Below are positions 49,223-62,699 of a stretch of 64,000 bases of DNA, in pieces. Origin of the DNA: Capsicum annuum (Eukaryota; Streptophyta; Magnoliopsida; Solanales; Solanaceae); the NCBI RefSeq assembly GCF_002878395.1, contig NC_061115.1:152267549-152331548 (forward strand), written 5' to 3'. How positions within the stretch are numbered: position 1 is the first letter of the stretch; every line of letters starts with the position of its first letter. Position numbers and translations under genes: made by a program. Below the pieces are notes generated by a model, which did no database searches, was not told where the DNA came from, and was given only the letters and a program-made list of their open reading frames with translations.

Positions 49223-50108
49223 TTATTGGTGGATAATAACTTGTGTCTGATTCGGAAGAGTTAGAGTTGAGGCCAAAGCAACTCGGGCATCAACTTGCTT
49301 AATTTCTTTCCTTGGCACATACTGGAGGGTTACTTCTCCAAGCCATCCTATCAACTTCTGTGCATAATCGTGATATGGTCTTAACTCAGGCTTTCTGACT
49401 TTATAGCGACCCAAAAACTTCTTGATCACCAATTGGGAGTCACCAAAGACTTGTAATTGTAGTTGTTTCATGTTGACAACTATCTCAAGTCTGAGTATTA
49501 GCGCTTGATATTCAACAACATTATTGGAGCAATAATTCATTAAGGTAAAAGAGTAGGGGATGACCACTTCATGTGGAGTGACAAACACTACACCAGCACC
49601 AACTCTATCTCGATGTGCAGCACCATCAAAGTACATCTTTCATAAGGATCTAACTTCAACAATCGTTGCATATTCATCAGGAAGTTCATCACTCAGTTCC
49701 TAGTCATCAGGTATCGGGTGGTCTGCCAAGAAGTCAGCTAATGTTTGTACCTTTATAGCCTTTTGGGGGAACGTACACAATCTCAAACTGTTGAAATTAA
49801 ATGTTACATCTTGGAAGTCGGTCACTAAGGACAAGTTTTGATATTACAAACTTGATGGGATTTTCCCTAGACACAAAACGGACAGCATGAGCTTGAAAGT
49901 AGTGTTTCATTTTTTGAATTAAGAAGGCCAATGCCAAACACAACATTTTAATTAGAGAATACTTTAGTTGATTTGGTGTCATCATTCTGCTCAGATAGTA
50001 AAAAGTTTTTTCTTTGCCTTTACTATTTTCTTTAGCTAGTAGTGCTCCAACTGACCTCTCTTGTGTCACGATATAGAGTATCAGCGGTTTTCTAGGTATG
50101 GGTGCCAT
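49223..50108 (-). pseudogene. Gypsy RNase H region, broken
   Basis: Two parts. 50108-49797 has PRKPLILYIVTQERSVGALL and KTFYYLSRMMTPNQLKYS, the RT-linked RNase H. 49636-49223 has YFDGAAHRDRVGAGVVFVTP and FGDSQLVIKKFLGRY, the second (archaeal-type) RNase H that is characteristic of the Tat lineage. A frameshift and stops separate them. Confidence 0.87.
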
Positions 50109-50435
50109 AAGAATGGGAGGTTTTATTAAGTATGATTTGATACTCTCAAAGGCCTTGCTATAAGCCTGGTCCTATTCAAATGGGGTATCCTTCTTCACGA
50201 GACGGCAAAATGGTGGACATTTTCCAGCCAGGTTTGAGATAAACCTCCTTAAATATTCTAGACTCCCTTGTAGGCTTTTTAACCCATGAATGTTTTAAGG
50301 CTTGGGCATTCTTAAAATTGCATCGACCATAGCTTAATTAATTTTAATTCCTCGGTGTTGTACAATGAAGCCAAGAAACTTTTTGGAAGTAACTCCAAAG
50401 ACACACTTCAATGGATTTATCCTAAGTTGCTATCT

Positions 50436-51040
50436 TCAAAGTAACTCGAACACCATTCTTAGGTCTTTTAAGTGGTCATCTCTCTTTCTTGACTTCACCA
50501 CTAGATCATCCACATAGCATTTAACATTTTTATAGAGCAAGCCATCAAAGATATTTTGCATAGCTCTTTGATAAGTGGCGCCAGCATTCTTCAAACCAAA
50601 AGGCACCACCTTGTAGAAATAAATACCTTTGGGCATATGAAATGCAATAAGTTTTTTATCCTTTGGTGCCATGTGGATTTGATTGTAATCGGATGAACTA
50701 TCCATAAAGGACATTGCCTCATAACTAGTAGTGGCATCAATTATCAACTATGGTATGGGGATTGGGAAGTCATCCTTAGGGAAAGTGTTGTTAAGATCCT
50801 AAAAGTCGACAATACTTGAAATCCACATAGGGTATTTGATTTCGCAAATAAAGCAGCTTCAATGAGTTTGTTAACTTTATTTTCTATCAATGGAGACAAC
50901 TCTGGCCTAAAGTACCTCTGGGTTTTCTTAGTAGGACGAGCCCCGTTCTTAACTGCCAACTGATAGATTTCTACTTTTGGATCTAAGACAGATATTTTCT
51001 TATAACTCATGGAAAAGACATCCATATATATTCTTTGAGT
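50436..51040 (-). pseudogene. Gypsy reverse transcriptase, broken
   Basis: 51025-50744 carries the N-terminal part (RYFRPELSPLIENKVNKLIE). 50747-50436 carries FMDSSSDYNQIHMAPKDK, FGLKNAGATYQRAMQNIFDG and the YVDDLVVKS active site. The join is in different frames around 50745-50820. Confidence 0.9.
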
Positions 51041-51550
51041 ATGTCCATTTAAGCAATTTCTTCCTTTATCTCTAGAAAGGTACTCAAGTAAGTTGGTCTT
51101 GAGTCTTCATTGATTCCAAGATTAACTTTCTTCAAGGGATCTATTATGACCTTCACTCCTTCTTCAAGTTGTACAGAGCATCTCCAACACCTTCTTCTTT
51201 TTGGGGGTCATCGTCATTGATGGATATATGATAACACCATAAAATATCTCCTATATCTTCTATTTGAGATAAGATATCTTTCTCATTCTAGGTTGTAACA
51301 TGATATGAGGAGCCAATACTTTCTTCATCTTCCTCACATTTCTTGGTATAAATCACAGTATGAGCCTTTGCTTTTAGCACCTCATTGCATGAAATCACCA
51401 GTTCGGTCTACCGTCTAATTCTAGAAGGAATCAAACTTTGGAAATCCTTCTGGATCTTAGGTGAAGAGTATATTATCGTACTTTGATAACTTCTCCAATG
51501 CTTGTAACTTCTTTTCTTATTTAGAGGACCCAACCTCTCAAATACTAAAG

Positions 51551-52443
51551 TTATTGCGATTGATTATCCAAGTTGGTTAAAGATAGAAGACCTTTGTTGG
51601 ATACAGTATAATCTTCTTCTACAGTGATGTAGTTTCTAACCGCCCTTCTTATGGAGATGTAAATTGGAGGTGGCTGCGTGTATCCCAGGCTTTCACGTTC
51701 TTTCCTGGCTGTACCTTCCGCTGGAAGTTTGCCTAACCTTGATGACTTATTAGGATTATATACAACCTTTACAAATAGTTTGTATGCATTTAGATCAAAG
51801 CCCTCTTTCATACGCTTCGTAGGGAGTGTCATATCTTATGGTGGATTTTGAGTCACAGACTCTACAACTAGCCTTATGTATGGAGTTATTGCGTCAATCT
51901 TCTGATAGGTAAATTTATCCCCTTTAGCATATTATCTTGGGCATCAGATGGGTGATCTTTCTTTTTCTTTACCTTTGGTATATAGCGAAGAACAAGAGTT
52001 GCCTTCTTTTTCATGAATACGACACTTTTTTTATTCGAAGTGAAGAGAAGCTTCTTGGTGGCAACTTTTTTAACTGTCACCGTGACCTTAGATGCAAGAT
52101 CATCATACTTGGTCTTGGTGACATCATCAATCCTTTTCTCCTTCACAATATAGTTCTTTAAGTAGAATTTTGCAGCAACAAAGTGCGATTTAGCTTCAGT
52201 GAATGGTTTATCATCAACTACTATCTTTCTTTTCACTCCGCCTTTAAGGTACTTCAAGCATTGATAGTAAGAGAATGAGATAATTTTTTTCTTGTGTACC
52301 CAAGGCCTCCCAATAAATATATTGTATGAAGTCTTGGCATCGATCACATGCATCAATGCATTTGATTGACAGTTATCCATATGAATTCCCAACTTTACAG
52401 ATCCCATGGCCCCCTGGCCCCCTTGGTTGAAGCCTTGGATCAT
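51551..52443 (-). pseudogene. Gypsy protease and protease-RT linker, broken
   Basis: The stretch 52443-51886 contains DAKTSYNIFIGRPWVHKKK then SFSYYQCLKYL, the typical end of the Tat-type retropepsin. 51832-51551 is a linker with MKEGFDLNAYKLFVKVVYNP. The catalytic DSG/DTG region would lie just upstream, near 52480-52560, and is not clearly readable. Confidence 0.75.
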
Positions 52444-52599
52444 TATATGACTTTTATCCAGTTAGTCAGTAGTGATGCCAAGTTCCTTCATTATGCGAAT
52501 AGGCAGGATGTTGTCTCCGGATCCCCCATTTATCAAAATTCTATTTATCTTCTTTCTTAGAATTTGACCTACTATGTATGAGGGATGGTTGTGTAGGGT

Positions 52600-54843
52600 T
52601 TCTCAAAGTAGAAGATCGTTATTCATAAATGTGGTTTTTGTATCACATACATGTGCCTCTTGTCTAGGTGGATTTGTAGGCTTTTCAAAAAATAGAGGAA
52701 TTTCCATTGATGGGTTTTACCCTTCGCCCCCTCTTTGCCAGTATTAAAACATGATGCCTCAAGGTTGACTTGAGTAGTCTTTGCACGGAATAAACTTCAT
52801 AAGAATTCTTCCATAGTTACTGGACGTCGAGGATTTTGGTGGTGAATCTCCATTACCTTCATCTTTTTTAGATGCTCAACCAGGCTCTATTTCCTTGGTT
52901 TCTTTACTATCTTTCTTCTAGATGGCTGCTTGGATGACTCTTTTTGTAGACTTATCTTCTTGCATTTGCGCCTAGTCATCAGAGTCCAACCTTCATTATC
53001 ATCTTCTCCAGTTGAAGACATGTCATGATCTAATAGTTTCTCATTATGCTCTTCAATAAATATTTAGACCAAATCAAGCGAGCCAAAAGTGATAGAGATT
53101 TGATGAGAACTGGCCGTCTCATCATCGAGAAAGATCTTTTTCTCATTTGCTAATTACATGACTTTTTCCTTAAAGACAAAACACTTTTTCAGAGGGTGAC
53201 CCACAAGTCTATGATACTTGCAATAATTCAGGTCATTGGTCATTCCAGCTTCATCAGGCCATTTCGTATCTGGTAGTTCAATGAGATTATGCTCAAGAAG
53301 TTCATAAAAAATCTTGGCCACTCTGAATCAAGAAAGAGGTATTTTTTTTCTTGCATCTTCTTTAAAGTTAACTTTTAATTTGGGTGAGCCGGAGAAGTCA
53401 TCTTCACGCTTTGTCTCTTGCTCACCTTCGTGGTGACCTTCACAGGAGACATGGATTCTTTGTTATCATTTTTGGGGATAAACTTGCCCCATCTTTTGGG
53501 TTCCTGCTTATTCTTTCCCCTTCGAGGGTCATGAATAAACATTGTTCCCTTTATAGCACAAGACATTCTCAACTCCATGTCGTGAGCACGTGCAGCTAAA
53601 TATTCAAAGGATTTAGGCTTAATGCCTTACAAGATATAGAGGAGCATCCAGTGCATTCCTTGGACACACATCTCTATTATAGAAGCTTCGCTGAGCCTAT
53701 CTTTGTAATTTAGGCTCACGTTTCTTCATTGATTGATGAATTCAATGATTGGCTCATTCTTTTTTGCCGAGTATTTGTGAGATCTACCATACTGACTGTG
53801 TGCCTTGTGCTATAAAAGTGATTTAGGAACTTATATTTCAATTACTCCTAAGTATCAATAGAGTTAGGCTCAAGATCCGTATACCAGTCAAAGGCATTTC
53901 CCTTTAGGGAAGGAATAAATTATTTGACAAGATAGTCACTGTAAGTTCTAGCATTGTTACATGTCTCAACAAAGTATGCAACATGCTATTTTGAGTTTCC
54001 TTTGCCCTCAAATTATTAAAATTTGGGGGGTTGATAGCCAGCAGACATTTTGAGGCTATTTATTCTTACAGTGTAGGGCTTGGCATACGCAAGGAAAGAC
54101 TTGGTGACAACATCATGCTTGTCTTTGAGGGTCCCTTCAATGAATTCCTTTAATTGCTCAATCGGGATCATTCCCTCAGAAGAAACTTATACCTCTTTAG
54201 TTGGTGGTGTTTGTTTTACAGGATGTTCTATCTCATGAACCTCTTGATAATTTTTTGGTGTATGGTTAGAATCTCCGTCTATCAGGACTTCTACCCTATC
54301 CACTATCTTATCAATTTGATCATCTTGATTTTAAACATATTTGGTCAGGCCCTCAATTGTCTCTGTCAGATTTGCAAGCTGCTCCTTCATAGATGAGGCA
54401 TCAGTCAACATTTCTTGAATAATCACTGGAGACATTGGAGAATAACATGTATTGTCACATAAGTTGATCTTCGAAGTGCTCAGCTTATGTGGTGTAAGTG
54501 GAGATGACACATCTGTTGAATGACTATCGTTCTTTGTGGCAGAGTGTTTGGAACCCAAATGCTCAAGTAGAGCTAGAGTCTTTTTAAGCGATTCTGCCAC
54601 ACTGCTTTCTCCTTCTGAAGCACTTGCATTGGACTTTGTTCCTTTTGGTGTTGAAGATCTAAAAACTAGAGTTAGCGCGAATGACACTGGATGTGTTTGT
54701 TGTCCTAGCATGTTGGCCTTACTCATTGTGATAGCTTGCAAGCTTCCAAAAGTAACACCAAAGATGTTTTCTACTTCAGCAGAGAATTTTGAATCAGTAG
54801 CCTTGGAAGTATTTGATTAAGAATTGAGATTCTTGGAAGTCAT
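52600..54843 (-). pseudogene. Gypsy gag, broken
   Basis: Opens at the minus-strand ATG at 54843 (MTSKNLNS, then a stop), continues with SSTPKGTKSNASASEG and VAESLKKTLALLEHLGSK, and a later basic block near 53578-53375. Gag retrotransposon-type core pieces are scattered between with many stops. It begins about 75 bp after the 5' LTR. Confidence 0.7.
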
Positions 54844-54898
54844 TTCGTTATTTTTAAACTTTGAAGTATGAAAAGTTAAGATAAGAGGTAGAGATCAT

Positions 54899-54917
54899 CC
54901 CACTGGGCGTGCCAGAA
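54899..54917 (-). promoter_or_regulatory. Primer binding site of the Tat/Ogre-type element
   Basis: Directly inside the 5' LTR the minus strand reads TTCTGGCACGCCCAGTGGG, the style of primer site used by Tat/Ogre elements. The matching tRNA was not determined. Confidence 0.65.
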
Positions 54918-54919
54918 TT

Positions 54920-55921
54920 TGTTGGACAGTAAAATTCTCGCTACCAAAATAATAAATAATTAAAATAAGAAAAATACTACTATAATCGATTTATTTATTT
55001 TAATATGTGATTGTTACAATATCTATGAATCCTCTGATTCGCCTTTTCAACTATAAATTCAAGAGCTTCGAGCTTGATCTTGAACTTGAACTTGATTGGT
55101 CAACTTGATGGATTTGATCTTGACTTGTGCTTGAATCCAAGGGCTTTGTAGCTTAGTCTTGAATCTTGCAGTCTTGATCTTAAATCTTGATTTAAGGATT
55201 TAATGAACTTGATCTCGACTTGTAATTGAATCAAGGGCCTTTGGGCCTGTTCTTGAATCGTGAAGTCTTGATCTTGAAGCTTGATGAACTGATCTTGAAT
55301 TCTTGAATTTGTAGAGAAATCTACTGCGTTTGATCCACGAGCTCTTTTTTGCTTCTTGCTAGACTTGTTGGTGTTTTTTATGAATTATGAGGCCCCTATT
55401 TATAGTTGTAGGAAGTAAAGATCCATGATAAATATGAACTTCCTTTGACCAATCAGATATATGTGACATGGTCTTGATAAATATGAATTTTCTTTGATCA
55501 ATCAAACTTAAGTGACATGGCACATTTTATGGTTTTTTTAATTCACTAGGCCTACTGTATCATTTTGACATGTGGCATGATTCCGTTTGCCCTTCACTTG
55601 ACTTGACATGCCACATGGCACCAAATTGGGCCTCTAGAATTTGATGACATCTTGGACTTGCTAAAGTGGACTTAGCCATTTGTAGCCCAAATTAATATGA
55701 TGACATCTTAAGCTTGCTAAAGTGGGCTTAGTCATTTGTTGCCCAAATTAACGGTCTAACCCAATTGAGGTTAGACTTTAATTAAATCCATATATGTTTG
55801 GATTTAATCAATTAATTCAATTATATTAATCCACAATATTTGTTTGCGATTAATATATTTTGAATTTAATATAATCTGAATTTTGTACGAATTTAAATTT
55901 AACTAAATTTCATTACCTACA
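54920..55921 (-). repeat. 5' LTR of the Tat/Ogre-type element
   Basis: 1002 bp, plus strand from TGTTGGACAGTAAAATTCTC to TTTCATTACCTACA. It is 45 bp longer than the other LTR, partly because of extra CTTGAACTTGAAC and GCCCTTCACTTGAC-type segments. On the minus strand a TATAAATAG-type box lies near 55398 (plus-strand CTATTTATAG). Confidence 0.9.
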
Positions 55922-57371
55922 ATTGCATAAAAATACTATAAATCATAGTAATTAATAATTTGATATATTTAAAATATACATATTAAAAATCATGGTAAAA
56001 TAATTTTTAGTCAAAGAATTTAATAAATATAACGCAAATTGAGACGAATGGAGTATGTATTATGTCCTAAATTCAAGACATATTTGGTCGAAATCAACAT
56101 TGTTGGTTAATGGAAGTAGATTTATTATTTAAATCAATTCTATGAACCATAGTGAAATAAGAAATACAGAAAAAAAGAAAAGAAATATAGAAAAATATAC
56201 GAGAGACAGAAAAAAACAGAAATCTGAAAATTGGTTATTCGCGCTATTCTAACGGCTTCTTGGGCCCAAATTTCTTTTATTTCATTCCTTTGAAAATAGA
56301 AAAACTTCAAAAAATAATCTCTATTTCAACATATGAGGGGGAGGGGAGGGGCGCCAACCAAACTTTCAAAATATACTATCCAAGGTATATCAACGACATG
56401 CAATTAAATATATTTGATAAAAATATAAATGCAGTAAAATTCAATTGACTGTATTCGGCTAAACTGACATCAAAGTCTAGCTAATATATCAATTTTATGC
56501 AACATACTGTATTTGCAATAAAATAAAAATACAGTAATCAATTACATGTGTCAAAAAATATCATTTGTACTGTTTGAACAAATATAAATGTATCATATAC
56601 AAATATAAATATATCGTTTGATGCATATGTATCATTTGTATTTGTATTGTTCAATTTGTATCAACGAATTCAATTTAGATGCCATAGAACTGCATAATTG
56701 TATCATATACAAATACATATGTATCATTTGATGTAAATGTATCATTTATATTTTGACGATTCAAGTTACATCAACAAATACAATTCGTATCAGCTTTTAT
56801 AATTGTATCAACGAATATAATTTTATCAATGGATATAAAAAATACACATAAAGATGATGAATAGTACGATTGATACAATTATATTCGTATGCTTTAGCAA
56901 ACACTCGGTGTGCAAAACTTAGACCATTATCAATTGTTGATCACTTAATCCCACGGTGTGTTTGTTTTTCTAATCTCCAACTGTTCCAACATTCGAATTT
57001 CAAATCTCTTAGGTTCAAACTTTATCATTGTTACAAATAATTTTTTATCCCATTTCATCATTGATGAATCTTATAATTATTTACTCAAATGTATGCATAA
57101 ATCATACTTTTATAGTTTATGATAGTGATGGTAGTAGTAATGGTGGGAGACGGGGGGAGGGGGACGAGTTTAATTTGAGAATCTCATAGGATTTGGAGAG
57201 AGTAAGAGAGGACGTAAGAATCAAAGAACAGATTACTACAGAGAAAAAATAAAAAGGAAAACTACAGAGATATACAATTGATATGCACAAGTGCGTGGTA
57301 TTTTTTGAACCGTTGCGACGGTGATGGGATGTTGCATGGAGGCAACAATGAAGGAAATAATGGAGATACCT
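55922..57371. other. AT-rich spacer with a short tandem repeat
   Basis: After the MITE end (about 56055) there is no recognisable gene. A roughly 112-bp unit (GTATCATATACAAATA..ATCAACGAAT) occurs twice at about 56588-56810. A 62-codon and a 76-codon frame show no family resemblance. Confidence 0.5.
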
Positions 57372-59326
57372 TGTATCACGATTCGAGACTACTATCTAGT
57401 CGTACCATGATACTAAGAACCACAACTGATCCCAAGCTAACCCATGATACTGATATAATGCTTGAGGAAGTGATTAAAATATATATAAATGCTAAACTGA
57501 TTGAGTGAAAGCATAATCATAAGATAAGTTGTTTCAATACGTTACTATTAAAAGTTTACAACACTGTAATCTAAAAGAAAGAAGAACTTAGATTATATAG
57601 AATAAATCTGACTGACTATCTATGATGCCCCAACATCCCTAATCAATACATACGAATAAGAAAATAAAATATTGAAACTACATCTGACTTGAGTCTTTGA
57701 AATAAGAGAATTCATCATATGTTGGCTGAATGATATGATCTTCTTGACTATGATCCTGATAATAAGCACCTGAATCTACATTACATGAAAAATATAGGCA
57801 GAGGAGGTATGTGATCAATACTTTAGAATGTACTGAGTATGTGAGATATGCACTAGTCATGAAAACACTTAAAATATGCTTTAAAATTGAGGACACAAGC
57901 CATTTACTAAAACATATATATACGCAAAATCTGTGAGGCATAGTGAAATTTCTAAATCATGAGCTAAAATATTTTTGTAAACTGAAAAGCGGTAAAAACA
58001 TAATTATTATATTTAATCTCAAGTTATTGTTGAATATATTGTAAAATTATACTGAATGCTAACTGACTTTAAAGAAGATGAACTGAAGTACAATGATCCT
58101 ATATGAAATACCCAAATACTAATATGCAATGATAATCTAAAAAGTCATGGTTTTAGAGCAAGTAAAAGTAAATCGAGGATCATGTACAAATACTGAGTCT
58201 GAAACTATGGGATGCGAACTGATGCAATCACCATATAAATAAACATGTAACTAATCAATACTCTACTAAGTAAATTAATTGTGAGGTCATGCAATAATTG
58301 AGTTTGATCTGTGGGAGATACTGTTAACTAACATATAACCATGTGAGCTAAGTACATAGTTTGATTTATAAACCCTATCAAAAAGAGCCCAATATACTTT
58401 CTAGTCTGATGTGGTACTACTAAAATGATGTCCAAAAGGACTAAGGTATCAATCCTGGTCTGACGGGTGATCATTAGAACCTACGGTGACGTCGTAGTTC
58501 TAGGACTTAAGGACTTCTATTAAAGGTCTCAGCCTAACTAACGGGTGAGCCTTCATCTATACGTCTGCTCTGTGCTAAGTACTACTCCCATAATATAAAT
58601 CGATGTACAGAATAACTCGATAAAACTGAAGCCTAAGGTTGAAATATAAGATCTTTTTCTAAAATCATTCTAAACCATGAAATTAAAGGAATGAGTGTTT
58701 GACTGACAATGCATGATATCCTAGGTCATTGGTGTTCATAACCCGCCATCTCTGAAGAATCCAACTAACACTGACAATGTAATGCTCGAAAGGAAAAATG
58801 GAAATTTCAAATCACAAGTTTAAAATCATAAATTTATCAATATACTGAGTGTTCATAATTCTGAGTATGTAAAGCTATTAAATTTTATGGGTAAACATGG
58901 TATGTAAATCAATATAGGCAAAAATCCACTGCCCTTGTATAATTCATTCTGTAAGAGGTTGGAATTTATAAATCATGCATAATCTAAAACATATTAAAAT
59001 AACTGAATTAATGCCATGAAAATCATACATAATACCTTTGAAGGGGTACTATAATAATAAAATAGCATGATAGAATTAAATTTTCAAGAATTTGGAATAA
59101 TTGAGTATTAATCCTAGAACACGAGTTCGTAGAAATCATAACTAAATTCATATTTTAAAATTAAGTTTTGGGCATAACTCATAAGGGTGAAATAAATACC
59201 TTATTGGATACTTACATATCTGGATTGATGAAATCTTGGATTGAAACCTTGGGAATCTGGCTTTGAGAAAAATCCTAGGCTTAGGCTTTCTTGAGAGTTG
59301 AATCTATTGAAACTCTGAGGGTTACA
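57372..59326. mobile_element. Probable Tekay-type Gypsy LTR (solo or truncated)
   Basis: Begins TGTATCACGATTCGAGACTA followed by CTAGTCGTACCATG, resembling the TGTCACGACCCGAGACTA opening of Tekay-lineage LTRs, and ends GAGGGTTACA. About 1.95 kb, noncoding. Flanking 5-mers do not match, so the right end may be cut by the Copia element. Confidence 0.4.
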
Positions 59327-59334
59327 CCACACAG

Positions 59335-59998
59335 TGAGGGACCAGGTCCCTCAAAGTTAATACAGGCAAAATATGGTAAAGTAACCAGGAATCAAAAGAC
59401 AGTGTAGGAAGAGTAAGAACACAGTATTTTAATGTGGAAACTCCCCTTGATCAAGGAAGGGAAAAATCATGGCTTGCCCTTACAAGCTCTCCAAAATCCA
59501 CTATAATCAAACTCTTGATCACAGTCTTCAGTTAAACTAACTCTAGGTTCCTTTAACTTGAAATAAATCTATAAGCTTATCTTGGCAACTCTGCCAAGGA
59601 CCCTCTACCCTCATTAACTCTAATTAGTATCAAACTTAGGCAACTCTACCTAAGCATTCTCTACTCAAAGAGATAAGTTCATTACTTTTATAACACAAGT
59701 AATTTACTTACAAATAAAAACTGACTCAAGAATAATTTGTATTTAAGCATTTTGTTGCCTCTCTTCACTTTTTGTATTTTCCAAAAACCGTTTGATGAAG
59801 ATGTATCTTTTTCTTTTTATAGATGAGTGATGATTAGGGCTGAAATATCGTTATACTAGGTGTCCTATTTAGCATTTGCAAGTTTGTTATATAAGAGGAC
59901 AAAAGTGTGCAGACATGAGTGCTAGTTGTATGTACCATGAACATCCAGGGACCTGGTCCCTTGCGGTTAGATGATCATCATCAAAACTATATATAGCA
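59335..59998 (-). repeat. 3' LTR of a Copia-type element
   Basis: On the minus strand it starts TGCTATATATAG and ends GGGACCTGGTCCCTCA. The palindromic GGGACCAGGTCCC occurs at both ends (59338 and 59948). A purine tract AAAAGGGGGTAA (60002-60013, minus) adjoins it. The other LTR is beyond the window. Confidence 0.65.
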
Positions 59999-60599
59999 AT
60001 TTACCCCCTTTTGATGATGACAAACCAACCATACATCTTTGACTACCTCTATCATATTTAATAGTGTGGTTACCACTCTGAAGATGAATGTTTCCCCTAT
60101 TATAATTCCTCCACCATCATGCAACACAGCAACACAGGGATCTGGTCCTTTGCTATCATTTGTAGCAAAAACTCTGAGCATATTTGCTTCCCCTTGTCAC
60201 TGTGCCTTACCATGCTTCCCTTTATCAGCACGCATCAGATGAGCACATATAAATACATGGTCCTTACATATTAAGTCAGTATTCCACCTTTTGGCATCAT
60301 TGAAAAGAATTAATAGTAAACCAAGATTAAAGATAAGTACAAGCTAATAAACTCATGGCCACTGGGCAACACTAACATGAAGAAAAAATTTAAATAAAGA
60401 AAATAGATGAGGCCTACAAATAGAAATTTATTCATGATTAAATAGGATAAGTACCAATATAATATACCAAAAAATTATAAAAGAACTTTTTGCAAAGGCC
60501 ACAATAAAAACTGAAACAGAAATATGACACACTAGGACTCAGATAGAAATGGGCTTAAGGTAGAGTGATTTTAGCAACATGTCCATTCTAGCAGCCTCA

Positions 60600-62668
60600 G
60601 TAGCATGAGCATCCAATAATTGTTTGGTGAGGTTTTTTTACTTCGGAGTTTAGGTCTTGAACCTCACTAGTAAGTTCTGCAACCTTGGCCTTGAGCTTTG
60701 CATTTTCTGCAACAAGTTCTTTAGAGGCATCTGATTCATTAGAAGACAACTTCTAATTCTGCAACTTTAGGTGCACTATTTCAGCATCTTTGGCACCCAA
60801 CTTGATCCTTAACTCTTCTATTTCCTTGGTTAAGTTTTCTTGAGCAACCAACATTTGTGATACTTGGATACAATTCCAACTTTCGCTTTTATACATTCAT
60901 TCTGTACCAATATTGTCAAACTAAAATTTTGTTTGACAGTTTCTGGGGTCCCTTTAGTTCCAAATACTCTAAAATATTGAAATACTTTGTTCAGGAACTA
61001 TCCATAGGGCATCCTATGTTTTCCTTCCATCTCATGAATTACCTTGTGCATATGAGCTATCATTAGAGTATGCAGGTTTATCAGCTAAAACTTACTCAAA
61101 CAATCCATCAGAAATAGATCAATTACAGAAGTTATAGTTCTTTTCTCTGACCTTGGCAAGATGAACTTGTTTATGAACTCAAACATCAACTGGAACTCAC
61201 TTGTAAGAAACTTTTTTCTCACCCCCGTTAGAGATGCCCCTCCTACCTTGGAAGTATTGACCACAAATTCAATTGAGGGTTGTTGGTTCTCAATAGTTTT
61301 CACCATAATACTAGGAACATCCAAAATCTTTCCCAATATTTATTCATCCAACTTAAGAAGCTTTACCTATACCTATGCAGTCAAACTCAAATCATCATTC
61401 GAGAATTCCATGTAGTAGTAAAATTCTCTCACTTTACATTCAAAGACAATAGGAGTTGGTTTTTCTAACAAATGCAACCAACCTTGATGCCTCACATATT
61501 CTACCAGTTCTACCATTTCGGTCTTCTCATAAATCTTTGGATAGAAAAACTCCACCTAATAGCATCTTCTGTGTTCTTAGATTCTTATTCCTTTGTTCCA
61601 TAGCCATAATCTTCTTTTCTTATTCTTTTTTTCTGCTTTTTGTATCACTACTAAGTTCTTTTTCAATAATTTTTCTTTTCTTGGGATCATGTCCCTCAAA
61701 AACTTTCTCATGTCCCTCAAAAACTTTCTTTCTTTTGACAACAATATATTTCTTTTTGCCTACACCATGACTCTCAGACTTCTGATCAGAGGACCTGGTC
61801 CTTTTATTACCATGAACTTTTCTTCTTAGATGAAATAATAATACCAGAATCATTTTCCCCATCTTCTCTTACCTCCACAACTTTAAGATTTTATTCTTCC
61901 TCTATAGTAGATTTTATGAGTTTTGTTCTTTTAGTAGTAGAAGACTTTCTCTTCCTCATTGCATCTGTTAGCAATTTCATCTCAGACCCTCTAGTAGAGT
62001 AAGACTTTGTAACTTGTATCCCAGAGTTAATTAATTTCTCCTTTTCTTTACTGTCCTTCAGCTTTTTCATTTTCCAAATCATAGGTTGTTCATCCTCATT
62101 CTCTTTATCTTTCTCATTTAGAGGTAATATGAATTCCCCATCATTTTTCAAGTTATCCTCTTTCTATGTTATTTTCTCCTCTACACAAGCTGTACTTTCC
62201 ATGGGATTATGAGTAAGTTAGAGTAAATTCTGAGTTACCTAATTTATTTTTTTGAGAAAATCAGACTTCTTTATAAGAATCTCTTTGTCAATCAGATTAG
62301 CAAATATAGAGTTTGACTCAGAACGAGTAGGAGAACCAGGCTCTTCTAAATTATCTAAAATTTTAGTACCTTTCAATTTCTCAGAGGGAACCTAGATTTG
62401 AAGGTCATTGGAGGACTCTAGTTTTTTCCAGGAAAGAGTTCCTTCATATTGAAGAATCCCTTGTTCAATTGGAGAGCCAAAACTATTATTTAGGTCATCT
62501 AATAGGACAAAACATTCTCTTGGGCTTAGAGTTTCAACTGGAATAGTTTGACATAGGGTCTTAGGAGTCTCATGGAAGGACTGAAAGTTAATGAACTTTG
62601 TGGCTCTTGAGAATAATCAGAAGATAAATCTTTCATGGGGTTTGAAGAGGAGGGAATTGTAGACATTT
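60600..62668 (-). pseudogene. Plant-transposon-type ORF inside the Copia-like element, broken
   Basis: The minus-strand ATG near 62668 opens MSTIPSSSNPMKDLSSDYSQ. Fragments that follow are Lys/Glu-rich (62151-61620), then FFYPKIYEKTEMVELVEYVR, then LGKILDVPSI, FLTSEFQLMFEFINKFILPR and SEKRTITSVIDLFLMD (61336-61085), and a coiled-coil end (about 60850-60610). The middle matches the putative plant transposon protein domain seen in many Solanaceae repeat proteins. It is split by stops and frameshifts. A duplicated KVFEGHE/KVFEGHD comes from a 24-bp tandem repeat at about 61688-61735. Function unknown. Confidence 0.6.
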
Positions 62669-62699
62669 TGAGTTTTTTAAGAAGAAAAGAAGAAGGACC

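Larger units (their letters stand above)
43749..55921 (-). mobile_element. Ty3/Gypsy LTR retrotransposon, Tat/Ogre-type, 12.2 kb, decayed
   Basis: Two LTRs (43749-44705 and 54920-55921) bound minus-strand gag, protease, RT, RNase H and integrase remnants in Gypsy order. A long noncoding region with tandem repeats lies between integrase and the 3' LTR, typical of the Tat/Ogre lineage. Flanking 5-mers ATTGT (43744-43748) and ATTGC (55922-55926) match at four positions. All coding regions are broken by stops and frameshifts. Confidence 0.9.
43630..56060. mobile_element. MITE interrupted by the Tat/Ogre-type element
   Basis: The left piece (TGTGACTTAATTTATGTGGC from about 43634) and the right piece read in reverse (TACTCCATTCGTCTCAATTT from about 56055) are the two ends of a typical CTCC..CAATTTATGT MITE. 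The LTR element sits between them. The left MITE end is cut short where the pararetrovirus begins. Confidence 0.5.

Noticed and set aside
57278..57508. 76-codon frame near the start of the probable Tekay-type LTR
   Set aside because: It runs into the LTR, lacks motifs, and codon use is not gene-like.
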